From: JBFXAN01 sp050184225 | GTDB taxonomy: Bacteria; Chloroflexota; Dehalococcoidia; CAUJGQ01 | DNA length: 58,616 bases | Assembly: GCA_050184225.1 (NCBI GenBank) | Contig: JBFXAN010000021.1 | Coordinates: forward strand, 1-58,616 | Direction: 5' to 3' | Part shown: piece by piece, positions 16,134 through 24,754 of the stretch | Layout of the letters: each line of letters starts with the position of its first letter | How positions within the stretch are numbered: the first letter of the stretch is position 1 | Position numbers and translations under genes: made by a program | Notes under the pieces: model-generated | The model's input: the letters and a program-made list of their open reading frames with translations, nothing else | What the model was told of the DNA's origin: nothing | Database searches by the model: none

Positions 16134-16358
16134 ATGCCCGATTGGAAACGCTCCATTCCTCATGACCAACTCTGGGGCGGGTGCAGGGCGTGCGTCCACT
16201 TTCGCAAGGACATTAGCTGCGTAGCATTCCCGTATCGCATCCCGATACAGATTGCTTCTGGTGAAATCGACCACCTTGTCGTTCGCCCCGGCCAGGTAGG
16301 CGACACCGTCTTCGAGCCGAAGCCCGTGCGCGAGCCGGCGGGCCAGCGGCCACAGTAA
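16134..16358 (+). CDS. Small Cys-rich conserved protein next to ART-like gene
   Basis: A 74-residue protein: GGCRACVHFRKDISCVAFPY with RIPIQIASGEIDHLVVRPGQ. The pattern CxxCxHF-CxAFPxxIPxxIxxGExDH-PGxxGxxFEP belongs to a recurrent family of short proteins of unknown role that I recall from phage-like contexts. The Cys residues and His may bind a metal. The five-base spacing implies co-expression with the ART-like protein, so it may be its antidote or partner. Function unknown. Confidence 0.65.
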   Translation: MPDWKRSIPHDQLWGGCRACVHFRKDISCVAFPYRIPIQIASGEIDHLVVRPGQVGDTVFEPKPVREPAGQRPQ

Positions 16359-16469
16359 CCGCCGTCGTGCCCAGCTTCGTCAAGCGCGCATACGCTACCA
16401 CGAACCAGCACATCAATCTCCGGAGCACACACTTCTTACTGTGGAGCGATGTCTGGAGCTTAGAGGCGG

Positions 16470-16931
16470 TCACTTGGCGGTCTTGCTGAAGACGATCTTG
16501 GTGCTCTCCGACTGGGGATCGAAACGGCGATCGGCCTCACGCCACCCATTCTTGCGATAGAAGCGGTTGGCTGGGGTGTTCCCTGCGAAGCTCTCCAGCC
16601 GTAACTCGCTATACCGCTGAAACAACTGCGCCTCGGTGTGCGCGAGCAGAACCGTCCCGAGTCCCCGCCGCTGGACGGGTTGATCGATCATCATCAGATC
16701 GATGAGGTGTGCCTGGCAGACGCAGAAGCCTACGATTTCCTCATCCTGAACGATCACGCGGCACCGCGCGAGGTTTTCCCGGACGTACTGATCGGCGGCG
16801 CCGCTGCCGATGAAGGCATCCACTGGCGCATCCCCGAGGAATGGCCGGTAGCTGGTGCTGATCGTCCGCCGGGCGAGGGCGCACAGGGTTTCAGTGTCGG
16901 TCGCCTCCGCGTCGCGGATCGAAGTCGTCAT
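16470..16931 (-). CDS. GNAT family N-acetyltransferase
   Basis: A 153-residue GNAT: SIRDAEATDTETLCALARRT, then LIDLMMIDQPVQRRGLGTVL (acetyl-CoA-binding motif A, QRRGLG), LESFAGNTPANRFYRKNGWR (motif B). Acetylates an unknown substrate. The ATG at 16931 starts at the family N-terminus; another ATG at 16949 is possible. The longer open frame upstream is a Pro/His/Arg-rich shadow of the zinc-ribbon gene. Confidence 0.85.
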   Translation of the reverse strand: MTTSIRDAEATDTETLCALARRTISTSYRPFLGDAPVDAFIGSGAADQYVRENLARCRVIVQDEEIVGFCVCQAHLIDLMMIDQPVQRRGLGTVLLAHTEAQLFQRYSELRLESFAGNTPANRFYRKNGWREADRRFDPQSESTKIVFSKTAK

Positions 16932-17026
16932 CGGCCACACCAGGCACATCGTGCCGCGTGGGACCAAGGTATACCTGGTGTCAATACCCCAGGCTGGACC
17001 GCTCTCGCGCCCGCGGGAAGTGTTCC

Positions 17027-17245
17027 CTACACGGCAGGAAAGGGTTGGGGTAGCCGGTAGGTGTGCCCACAGTCGGCGGTGAGAATGTCGCCGGGGCGAA
17101 CCTGGTGGCGCTGCCGCAGTTCGGGTAGCGTGAGGCCGGTGTCCAGGGGCGCCTGGCAGGTGGGGCAGCGGATGGTGAACCGGCGGGACGAGCCGCCGTG
17201 GTCGCGGGTAATATGCGCTATCTCCGTCGCGCGGTGTTGTGGCAT
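17027..17245 (-). CDS. Small zinc-ribbon-like protein
   Basis: A 72-residue protein from the ATG at 17245, which has GGGAGG upstream. It has RCPTCQAPLDTGLTLPEL and TADCGHTYRLPQP, so CxxC and CGH could bind zinc. No family recognised. It precedes the GNAT gene on the same strand with a gap of 95 bases. Confidence 0.5.
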   Translation of the reverse strand: MPQHRATEIAHITRDHGGSSRRFTIRCPTCQAPLDTGLTLPELRQRHQVRPGDILTADCGHTYRLPQPFPAV

Positions 17246-17657
17246 GCTCGCCTCCCACCATGCCGATGTCTGCCCTGTAGCCACACGCTCAGGAGAGATC
17301 TGGCTCGATGAGGAGATTCTACTCTACAACCCAAGCGGCCGCAGGCACGGGGCTACATCGCCCACGTGGACTCTCGCTTCAGGTGGCCGCCGATCTGCGG
17401 CGCCTCGCTGGCTACGAGTTCGACAGGATCGGCTGATGCGGTTCTTCTTGGCATCGCTCCATCGAGCGGAGTACCGCCAATTTCGCTCGCGTGCGTTCGG
17501 ACACGCGCAAAGTCAAAATTAACGCGAATGTAACAGAATCGTGACGCCCCGAAGTTGAGACTTTCTACACTAAGTTCAACCGGGACCGGTGCGGCCCGAT
17601 CCCTCGCCTCGAACGCGCCCGCCGGAATGCGTCCCCCAGTCTGATCGGAGGTTTTGT
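17246..17657. other. Upstream region of glutamine synthetase gene
   Basis: No gene. The 17510-17580 stretch is AT-rich relative to the surroundings (AAATTAACGCGAATGTAACA) and is the likely promoter or activator region of the glutamine synthetase gene. I do not recognise a specific operator. GATCGGAGG supplies a ribosome-binding site just before the GTG at 17658. Confidence 0.4.
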
Positions 17658-19076
17658 GTGACACCGCAGGAAGTCTTCCAGTACATCAAGGCCAACAATA
17701 TCCAGATCATCGACCTCAAGTTCACCGACCTGCCCGGCCTCTGGCAGCACTTCTCCGTCCCCGTCTCCGAGCTCACCGATGACGTCTGGACCAATGGCCT
17801 CGGCTTCGACGGCTCCAGCATCCGCGGCTTCCAGAAGATCCAGGAGAGCGACATGCTCCTCATCCCGGATCCCACCTCCGCCGTGCTCGACCCCGCCACC
17901 ACTGTGCCGACCCTCTCCTTGATCGGCAACGTCGTCGACCCCCTCAGCCGCCTGCGCTACTCCCGCGACCCGCGCCACATCGCCAACAAGGCCGAAGACC
18001 ACGTCCGCGGCACCGGCATCGCCGACACCGTCTACTTCGGTCCTGAGGCCGAGTTCTTCATCTTCGACGATGTCCGCTACGACCAGAGCATGAACCGCGG
18101 CTTCTACCAGGTCGATTCCTCTGAGGCGATCTGGAACAGCGGCCGCGACGAGGGCGGCAACAACACCGCCTACAAGATGCGCGTCAAGGAAGGCTACTTC
18201 CCCGTCGCTCCCCACGACACGCTCCAGGACATCCGCTCCGAGATGGTCCTCGCCCTGATCGCCGCCGGTATCCCCGTCGAGGCGCATCACCACGAGGTCG
18301 GCGGCGCCGGTCAGTGCGAGATCGACATGCGCTTCGACAAGCTGACGACGATGGCCGACAAGCTGATGATGTACAAATACATCGTCAAGAACGTCGCCCG
18401 CAAGCACGGCAAGGTCGCCACCTTCATGCCCAAGCCCCTCTACGGCGACAACGGCTCCGGCATGCACTGCCACTCCAGTCTCTGGAAGAACGGCGAAAAC
18501 CTCTTCGCCGACGCGGGCGGCTACGCCGGCATCTCCCAGGCCTGCAAGTACTACATCGGCGGACTGCTCAAGCACGGCCGCGCCCTGATGGCCCTCTGCG
18601 CCCCGACGACCAACTCCTACAAGCGGCTCGTCCCCGGCTATGAGGCCCCGGTCAACCTCGTCTACTCCGCCCGCAACCGCTCCGCCGCCTGCCGCATCCC
18701 CGTCATCTCCAATAGCCCCAAGGCGAAGCGCGTCGAGTTCCGCCCGCCCGATCCGTCGGCCAACCCCTACCTCGCCTTCTCCGCGATCATGCTCGCCGGC
18801 CTCGACGGCATCATCAACGAGATCGACCCCGGCGCGCCGATGGACGTCAACACCTACGAGCTCGAAGGCCCGATGGCCGCCGAGATCCCGACCGTCCCCG
18901 GCTCGCTCGACGAGTCCCTCAAGGCGCTGGAGCAGGACCACGAATTCCTCCTCCAGGGCGACGTCTTCACCATGGATGTCCTCGAAACCTGGCTCGAGCT
19001 CAAGCGCGAAGCCGACGTCGACGCCCTCCGCATGCGCCCCCACCCCTACGAGTTCGCCCTCTACTTCGACGTGTAG
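17658..19076 (+). CDS. glnA: Glutamine synthetase type I (first of two)
   Basis: A 472-residue GSI that makes glutamine from glutamate, ammonia and ATP. The beta-grasp N-domain (LKFTDLPGLWQHFSVPVSEL), GFDGSSIRGFQKIQESDM, HHHEVGGAGQCEIDMRFDKL, the ATP-binding KPLYGDNGSGMHCHSSLWKN and the flexible-loop PTTNSYKRLVPGYEAPVNLV are all present. Length and the NTYELEG segment, in the place of the adenylylation loop 'NLYDLPP' with a Tyr conserved, fit the GSI-beta subgroup. The GTG at 17658 is used because GGAGG lies 6-10 bases before it. A second GS follows after 178 bases. Confidence 0.95.
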   Translation: MTPQEVFQYIKANNIQIIDLKFTDLPGLWQHFSVPVSELTDDVWTNGLGFDGSSIRGFQKIQESDMLLIPDPTSAVLDPATTVPTLSLIGNVVDPLSRLRYSRDPRHIANKAEDHVRGTGIADTVYFGPEAEFFIFDDVRYDQSMNRGFYQVDSSEAIWNSGRDEGGNNTAYKMRVKEGYFPVAPHDTLQDIRSEMVLALIAAGIPVEAHHHEVGGAGQCEIDMRFDKLTTMADKLMMYKYIVKNVARKHGKVATFMPKPLYGDNGSGMHCHSSLWKNGENLFADAGGYAGISQACKYYIGGLLKHGRALMALCAPTTNSYKRLVPGYEAPVNLVYSARNRSAACRIPVISNSPKAKRVEFRPPDPSANPYLAFSAIMLAGLDGIINEIDPGAPMDVNTYELEGPMAAEIPTVPGSLDESLKALEQDHEFLLQGDVFTMDVLETWLELKREADVDALRMRPHPYEFALYFDV

Positions 19077-19080
19077 TCTG

Positions 19081-19251
19081 CCCTCACCCCCCGACCCCCT
19101 CTCCCGTCGCGACGGGAGAGGGGGAGAAGACTGCTACCATAGGTTGAACATGAAACCCCTCGTCCAATGATGTGCGAGGGAGATACTGACACCAAAGGTT
19201 GAACGAGGCTCCCCTCTCCCGTCCCGACGGGAGAGGGGTCGGGGGTGAGGG
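19081..19251. repeat. Inverted pair of GC-rich palindromic repeats between glutamine synthetase genes
   Basis: Copy one begins at 19081 and contains a perfect 30-base palindrome (19095-19124). Copy two (19211-19251) is its near-exact reverse complement. They could fold into separate hairpins or one long stem. The right copy ends four bases before the GTG start of the second glutamine synthetase, so its GGGTGAGG may serve as ribosome-binding site. This type of interspersed repeat is common in related genomes. Confidence 0.8.
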
Positions 19252-19254
19252 CCA

Positions 19255-20586
19255 GTGACCACTCGTGAAGACCGCGCGTTTGTCCTCCAGCATGCGCGTG
19301 ACAACGACATTAAATTCATCCGGCTCTGGTTCACTGATATCCTCGGTCAGCTCAAGAGCTTCGCCATCACCGTCGAAGAGCTTGAGGGCGCCTTAGAGGA
19401 AGGGATGGGCTTCGACGGCTCCTCGATCGAGGGCTTCGCCCGGATCGACGAATCGGACATGATCGCCATGCCCGACCCCTCCACCTTCACCCTCATCCCC
19501 TGGCGCCCCAAGGAGCAGGGCGTCGCCCGCATGTTCTGCGACATCCTCTATCCGGACGGCTCACCCTTCGAGGCCGACCCCCGCTACGTCCTCCGCCGCA
19601 ACCTCAAGAAAGCCTCCGACCTTGGCTACACCTTCTACGTCTCGCCGGAGCTGGAATACTTCTACTTCATGTCGAAAGACTCCCCCGTCCCCCTGGACGA
19701 GGGCGGCTACTTCGACCAGACCACCCTCGACCTCGCCTCCGACCTCCGTCGTGAAACGGTCCTCACGCTCGAACAAATGGGCATCGAGGTCGAGCTCAGC
19801 CACCACGAGGGCGCCCCCAGCCAGCACGAGATCGACCTCCGCTACACCGACGCCCTCACCATGGCCGACGCCGCCATGACCTACCGGCTCGTCGTGAAAG
19901 AAGTGGCGATGAAGCACGGTTACTACGCCACCTTCATGCCCAAGCCGATCGCCGGCGTCAACGGCTCCGCCATGCACGTCAACCAGTCCCTCTTCCAGGG
20001 CGAGCGCAACGCCTTCTTCGACCCCGCCGACCCGCACAACCTCTCCGCCGTCGCCAAGGGTTACATCGCCGGCCTGCTCCGCCACGCCCGCGAGATCACG
20101 CTCGTCACCAATCAGTGGGTCAACTCCTACAAGCGCCTCTCCCCCGGCTACGAGGCCCCCGTCTACGTCTCCTGGGCGCTGCGCAACCGCTCCGACCTGA
20201 TCCGCGTCCCCCAGTACAAGCCCGGTCAGGAACGCGCCACCCGCATCGAATACCGCGCCCCCGACCCCGCCTGCAACCCCTACCTCGTCTTCGCTGTCAT
20301 GCTCGCCGCCGGCCTGCGCGGCATCGAAAACGAGTACGAATTACCTCCCTCCGTCGAAGGCAACGTCTTCGCCATGTCCGACGAAGAGCGTCGGGCGCGC
20401 GGCATCGCCATCCTCCCCGGCAGCCTCAACGAAGCGATCCAGGCCGCCGAAGGCAGCGACCTCCTCCGCGACGCCCTCGGCGACCACGTCTTCGACTCCC
20501 TCCTCGAAAACAAGAAGATCGAATGGGACGACTACCGCCGCCACATCACCGACTACGAGCTCAAACGCTATCTGCCCACCTTGTGA
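19255..20586 (+). CDS. glnA: Glutamine synthetase type I (second, GSI-alpha-like)
   Basis: A 443-residue GSI. DNDIKFIRLWFTDILGQLKS, GFDGSSIEGFARIDESDM, SHHEGAPSQHEIDLRYTDAL, KPIAGVNGSAMHVNQSLF and NSYKRLSPGYEAPVYVSWAL define the enzyme. Its length, the shorter middle region and the lack of an adenylylation Tyr loop fit the GSI-alpha subgroup, regulated by feedback rather than adenylylation. It differs strongly from the first GS, so this is not a recent duplication. The GTG start lies right after the repeat. Confidence 0.93.
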   Translation: MTTREDRAFVLQHARDNDIKFIRLWFTDILGQLKSFAITVEELEGALEEGMGFDGSSIEGFARIDESDMIAMPDPSTFTLIPWRPKEQGVARMFCDILYPDGSPFEADPRYVLRRNLKKASDLGYTFYVSPELEYFYFMSKDSPVPLDEGGYFDQTTLDLASDLRRETVLTLEQMGIEVELSHHEGAPSQHEIDLRYTDALTMADAAMTYRLVVKEVAMKHGYYATFMPKPIAGVNGSAMHVNQSLFQGERNAFFDPADPHNLSAVAKGYIAGLLRHAREITLVTNQWVNSYKRLSPGYEAPVYVSWALRNRSDLIRVPQYKPGQERATRIEYRAPDPACNPYLVFAVMLAAGLRGIENEYELPPSVEGNVFAMSDEERRARGIAILPGSLNEAIQAAEGSDLLRDALGDHVFDSLLENKKIEWDDYRRHITDYELKRYLPTL

Positions 20587-20676
20587 GGTCCGGCTCAGCC
20601 GGTGCACGTGCCGGTCGGCGGCTGCGTTAGGATGGATACAGTCATCACCGTGTGACCTCGTCCGAGGAGATCAGTC

Positions 20677-20943
20677 GTGACCAGCCGCATCGTCGAAGTC
20701 AACGAGGAAGGCGACCTCCATCTACCATCCGACGTGCTCGAACATGTCCGGCCGCACACGCGCTATGAAGTGAACGTGCGAGGGGATGCAATCGTCCTCA
20801 AACCTGTCGACTTGCCAGTCCCTTTCTGGGCGACGGCAAGCCCGCAGGAACGGGCCGAAGACCTCATGCGATGGGCGGCAGGCCACGCAGACGGCCCCGG
20901 TTTGTCCGATGAGGCACTACGGCGGGAGCATCTCTACGATTGA
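20677..20943 (+). CDS. AbrB/MazE-type antitoxin
   Basis: An 88-residue swapped-hairpin AbrB-type protein: RIVEVNEEGDLHLPSDVLEH then RYEVNVRGDAIVLKPVD is the beta-hairpin DNA-binding domain. The C-terminal part (WATASPQERAEDLMRWAAGH, LSDEALRREHLYD) would bind the toxin. Starts at GTG and overlaps the next gene by four bases. The partner PIN toxin carries an amber codon (next entry). Confidence 0.85.
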   Translation: MTSRIVEVNEEGDLHLPSDVLEHVRPHTRYEVNVRGDAIVLKPVDLPVPFWATASPQERAEDLMRWAAGHADGPGLSDEALRREHLYD

Positions 20944-21386
20944 AGGTCTCATATCTCCTCGACACCAACATCCTCGTCCGTCTGGTTGATCGTGCGTCCG
21001 CGCGGCATGTCACGGCCATTGCCGCTGTTGCCGGCCTCCTCGCTCAGGGACACGAACTGCACATCTCGGCGCAGAATCTGATCGAGTTCTGGTCCGTTGC
21101 CACCCGACCGCTCTCGGCCAACGGCCTTGGATAGGATACGACCCGTACCCTCACCGAACTCAACGACCTACGTGATCGATTCCCCCTGCTTGACGACACA
21201 CCGGACATCTTCCGGAATTGGCTGCGTCTGGTTTCGGCTGAGGACGTCAGTGGCAGACAGGTGCATGACGCGAGGCTCGTGGCGGTGATGGAAGCGCATT
21301 CCATCACCCATCTGCTCACCTTCAACACCAACGACTTCCTGCGCTACTCCACGATCACGGTTGTCCACCCCGATGAGGCTCATTGA
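20940..21386 (+). pseudogene. PIN-domain toxin interrupted by in-frame amber codon
   Basis: The frame codes a complete 148-residue PIN toxin apart from a TAG at 21132-21134. Before it stands KVSYLLDTNILVRLVDRASA and ISAQNLIEFWSVATRPLSAN; after it, in the same frame, LRDRFPLLDDTPDIFRNWLR, VSGRQVHDARLVAVMEAHSI and LLTFNTNDFLRY. In relatives the position after NGLG is normally Trp, so the simplest change is TGG to TAG. All PIN acidic positions are otherwise kept. Likely an inactive toxin unless the stop is read through. Confidence 0.88.
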
Positions 21387-21461
21387 ACAGCCACAATCAC
21401 GTTCCGAGGCCCCCGGTACGATCATCGTTGACGGGTGAAGTCGTGCAGGTATGCTTCACAT

Positions 21462-21719
21462 ATGAAGCGCATCACATTGGTTATCTCAATCACATTGGTT
21501 ATCTCAGAGGAGTTGAACGCCCTCATCCAGCAGGAGCGCCGTCGTCGCAATGTCTCCGCTGCCACAGTGATTCGCGAGGCGCTGGAGGCGTATTTCGGCA
21601 GATCGGATCAGCCACGCGAAATTCCCTGGGCCGGCATCGGCCGAAGCGGCCGCTCTGATATCGCCGCTCGCGTGGAGGAGATCCTTGAACAGGATTGGCG
21701 GCGACTTCGCGGTCGTTGA
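21462..21719 (+). CDS. Ribbon-helix-helix antitoxin with internal six-residue duplication
   Basis: An 85-residue CopG/RHH protein: SEELNALIQQERRRRNVSAA then TVIREALEAYFGR is the RHH core. The N-terminal strand contains ITLVIS twice in tandem, because 18 bases are exactly repeated from about 21472 to 21507. The extra copy would disturb the DNA-binding beta-strand register. The ATG at 21462 is chosen by the usual MKRITLVISEEL start of relatives; an ATG at 21435 adds nine residues. A broken PIN gene overlaps its end. Confidence 0.75.
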   Translation: MKRITLVISITLVISEELNALIQQERRRRNVSAATVIREALEAYFGRSDQPREIPWAGIGRSGRSDIAARVEEILEQDWRRLRGR

Positions 21720-21864
21720 CACCGGCCCTCTCTTTGCCTCGTCGGTGATCATCTTGGCTGAGCGCTTCAACACCGATCTCATCATCACCCACGACCACCG
21801 CCACATCCGCGCCGTCCGCCCCCACCACGCCGAAGCGTTCCGCCTCCTGCCAGCCGACGCATAA
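21685..21864 (+). pseudogene. PIN toxin with large internal deletion
   Basis: A 59-residue frame beginning with TTG. It joins the first PIN strand (FAVVDTGPLFAS) directly to the C-terminal part (SVIILAERFNTDLIITHDHR, then HIRAVRPHHAEAFRLLPADA). A normal PIN toxin has 130-140 residues, so about 75 residues with the middle acidic residues have been lost in frame. It overlaps the antitoxin by 35 bases. It cannot be an active nuclease, although a small remnant protein might still be made. Confidence 0.82.
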
Positions 21865-22149
21865 CCGCCGGTACAGGGTCGACATCAGCATTCTCCTCGG
21901 CAGGCTCACCGAAGCGATCCGGTCAGTCGACGCGAACGACCACCTCGGCGACGCCTCTGGCATATCGCTCAAGTCGAATGTGTTCTGATCACCGTTTATG
22001 TGCTCTGGCCTTTTGACCAGGACGACACAACCACTCCATCCCGCTATAATGCGTACATCTGTTCGCATATCCTCCCCGCGGCAGATGAGCGGACATCGCT
22101 CACTCCCTCCCCGTCTCGTCCCGCCCGATCCAGACAGCAGGAGAAGCCC
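21865..22149. other. Intergenic region before ABC exporter genes
   Basis: No gene recognised. The sequence CTCCCCGTCTCGTCCCG near 22107 is pyrimidine-rich, and AGCAGGAGAAG supplies the ribosome-binding site of the ABC ATPase gene. TATAAT occurs at about 22045-22050 and could be the -10 box of its promoter, but no convincing -35 was found. Confidence 0.35.
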
Positions 22150-23115
<966 letters not shown>

Positions 23116-23117
23116 CG

Positions 23118-23972
23118 ATGACGACCGATTCGCTCCGCGCCCGTGCCAACCTCGCCCGTGAACAACGCCGCCAGACCGCTCAACCGCGGGCGGCGATCCA
23201 CGCTCGTCAGCGCGGCTTCCTCGCCGACCTCTGGGCCGTCGCCATCCGCGCGCTGCGGGCACTGCCCCGCGAACCGGAAGTCATGATCCCGTCGCTGATC
23301 ATCCCCGTCTTCTTCTTCGCCGTGAACCTCGGTACACTCCTCAACTTCGCCGAGCGCGGCATCCCCGGTCTCGACTTCCGCGCCTTCCAGCTCCCGACCG
23401 CGATCGTCTTCGCCGTCACCGGCATCTCCCGCGCCTCCGCCCTCGTCACCGATATCCAATCCGGCTACTTCGACCGGCTGCTGATGACCCCCATGCGGCG
23501 GCTCGCCCTCTTGCTCGGTCTGATGATCGCCGACCTCGCCCTCGTCGTCGCCCTGACGCTGCCTGTGCTCGCGCTCGGTTTCGCCGTCGGCGTCCGCTTC
23601 GAGACCGGCATCTCCGGCATGCTCCTCTTCATCGCCCTCGCCGGGCTCTGGGGCCTCGTCTTCACCGGCTTCCCCTACGCGATCGCCCTCAAGACCGGCT
23701 CGCCGGGTGCGGTCGGCGCCAGCTTCATCCTCTTCTTCCCGTTCGCCTTCCTCACGACGGCGACGCTGCCCCAGGAGGCGCTCACCGGCTGGCTCGACAC
23801 GGTCGCCACCTTCAACCCGATGACCTACCTCCTCGCCGCCCTCCGCTCGCTGCTCTACGGCGGCTGGCAGCCGCGCGTCCTGCTCGAAGGCGTCCTCGCC
23901 ATCGCCGGCGTCGGCGCCGTCAGCCTCACGCTCGCCCTCACCGCCCTCCGCGGCCGCATCGCCCGCGGCTAG
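23118..23972 (+). CDS. ABC-2 type permease (DrrB type)
   Basis: A 284-residue membrane protein with about six hydrophobic segments (VMIPSLIIPVFFFAVNLGTL; LALLLGLMIADLALVVALTL; GMLLFIALAGLWGLVF; SFILFFPFAFLTTATL). SGYFDRLLMTPMRR and LPQEALTGWLDTVATFNPMT are ABC-2 hallmarks. It is the transmembrane partner of the upstream ATPase. The long N-terminal tail before the first segment is Arg/Gln-rich. A hairpin terminator follows. Confidence 0.92.
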   Translation: MTTDSLRARANLAREQRRQTAQPRAAIHARQRGFLADLWAVAIRALRALPREPEVMIPSLIIPVFFFAVNLGTLLNFAERGIPGLDFRAFQLPTAIVFAVTGISRASALVTDIQSGYFDRLLMTPMRRLALLLGLMIADLALVVALTLPVLALGFAVGVRFETGISGMLLFIALAGLWGLVFTGFPYAIALKTGSPGAVGASFILFFPFAFLTTATLPQEALTGWLDTVATFNPMTYLLAALRSLLYGGWQPRVLLEGVLAIAGVGAVSLTLALTALRGRIARG

Positions 23973-23986
23973 CAACGTCGAACCAC

Positions 23987-24022
23987 GGAACAGGTGACGA
24001 TTCCTTCATCGTCACCTGTTCC
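23987..24022 (+). terminator. Terminator after ABC exporter operon
   Basis: Perfect 14-base arms (23987-24000 and 24009-24022) with an eight-base loop, 15 bases after the permease stop. No long T-run follows. Confidence 0.7.
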
Positions 24023-24095
24023 GCGCTGCTAGAATGGGTATTGATCTAGATTGCGTGATGCCACCAGGCACCGCACATACCTCGGTGATTGCGCC

Positions 24096-24380
24096 ATGAC
24101 CACGGTGAGCTTCGACGTACCCGAAGAGTCCCTGCGAGCGCTCCACACAACACCGGAGCACGCCGGCCAGGTCATCCGGCTGGCGGCAGCGATGTACTGG
24201 TACGGCCGAAGCGAAATCACCCTCGGCACCGCCGCCGAATTCGCCGGCCTGAGTCAGACCGAGTTCATGCGTGCGCTCAAGACCGCCGGGCAAGACACCT
24301 TCGTCTTCGATCCTGACGACTTCGATAAAGAGCTCACGTTCCTCCAGGAACGCCGGTCCTCTGATACATCAGGTGGCTGA
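24096..24380 (+). CDS. UPF0175 family antitoxin
   Basis: A 94-residue protein: TTVSFDVPEESLRALHTTPE and then RLAAAMYWYGRSEITLGTAA with EFAGLSQTEFMRALKTAG match UPF0175 antitoxins, whose last part is a helix-turn-helix-like segment. It overlaps the next gene by eight bases. Its expected partner is a DUF3368 PIN toxin, which is present but truncated. Confidence 0.85.
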   Translation: MTTVSFDVPEESLRALHTTPEHAGQVIRLAAAMYWYGRSEITLGTAAEFAGLSQTEFMRALKTAGQDTFVFDPDDFDKELTFLQERRSSDTSGG

Positions 24381-24660
24381 ACCACCAGCAATCGATGCCT
24401 CGCTATTGATCATCCTTGCAGTAGGTGGCCTGTTGGACCTTCTCAAGTTGCAGGCAGATGAGATCTGCCTCCCGCGTCTGGTCGAGGCTGAGGTGCTCCG
24501 GCGCGGCAACCCAGATGCAGCGGTAGAGGCACTGCGGTCGGAATCATGGTTGAAGGTCGTCGATCCCGGCCCGACACCGGAAGTCCTTCGTCGGTTTCGT
24601 CTCAATCATTACGAACGACCAATTGGTATCTGTCCCGTGACCTCCGGGAGCATGTGCTGA
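24373..24660 (+). pseudogene. DUF3368-type PIN toxin truncated at the C-terminus
   Basis: A 95-residue frame from GTG. AIDASLLIILAVGGLLDLLK, DEICLPRLVEAEVLRRGNPD and SWLKVVDPGPTPEVLRRF follow the first half of DUF3368 PIN toxins (about 150-160 residues). After FRLN the sequence diverges (HYERPIGICPVTSGSMC) and stops. The conserved 'GESAVLALA' and final acidic motifs are missing. Probably inactive, with its antitoxin intact. Confidence 0.8.
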
Positions 24661-24754
24661 GCCAGATCGGCGAATAAGCCGAAGATACCTGGAGTCACGC
24701 CAGACCATGCCCGTCGTACGATACGCTCCGGGCGTATGCCTTGGGAGGGATGCC

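Noticed and set aside
17565..19043. Long minus-strand open frame opposite the first glutamine synthetase
   Set aside because: Val/Gly/Asp/Ala-rich shadow typical of the antisense of a high-GC gene; the plus-strand protein has all GS motifs.
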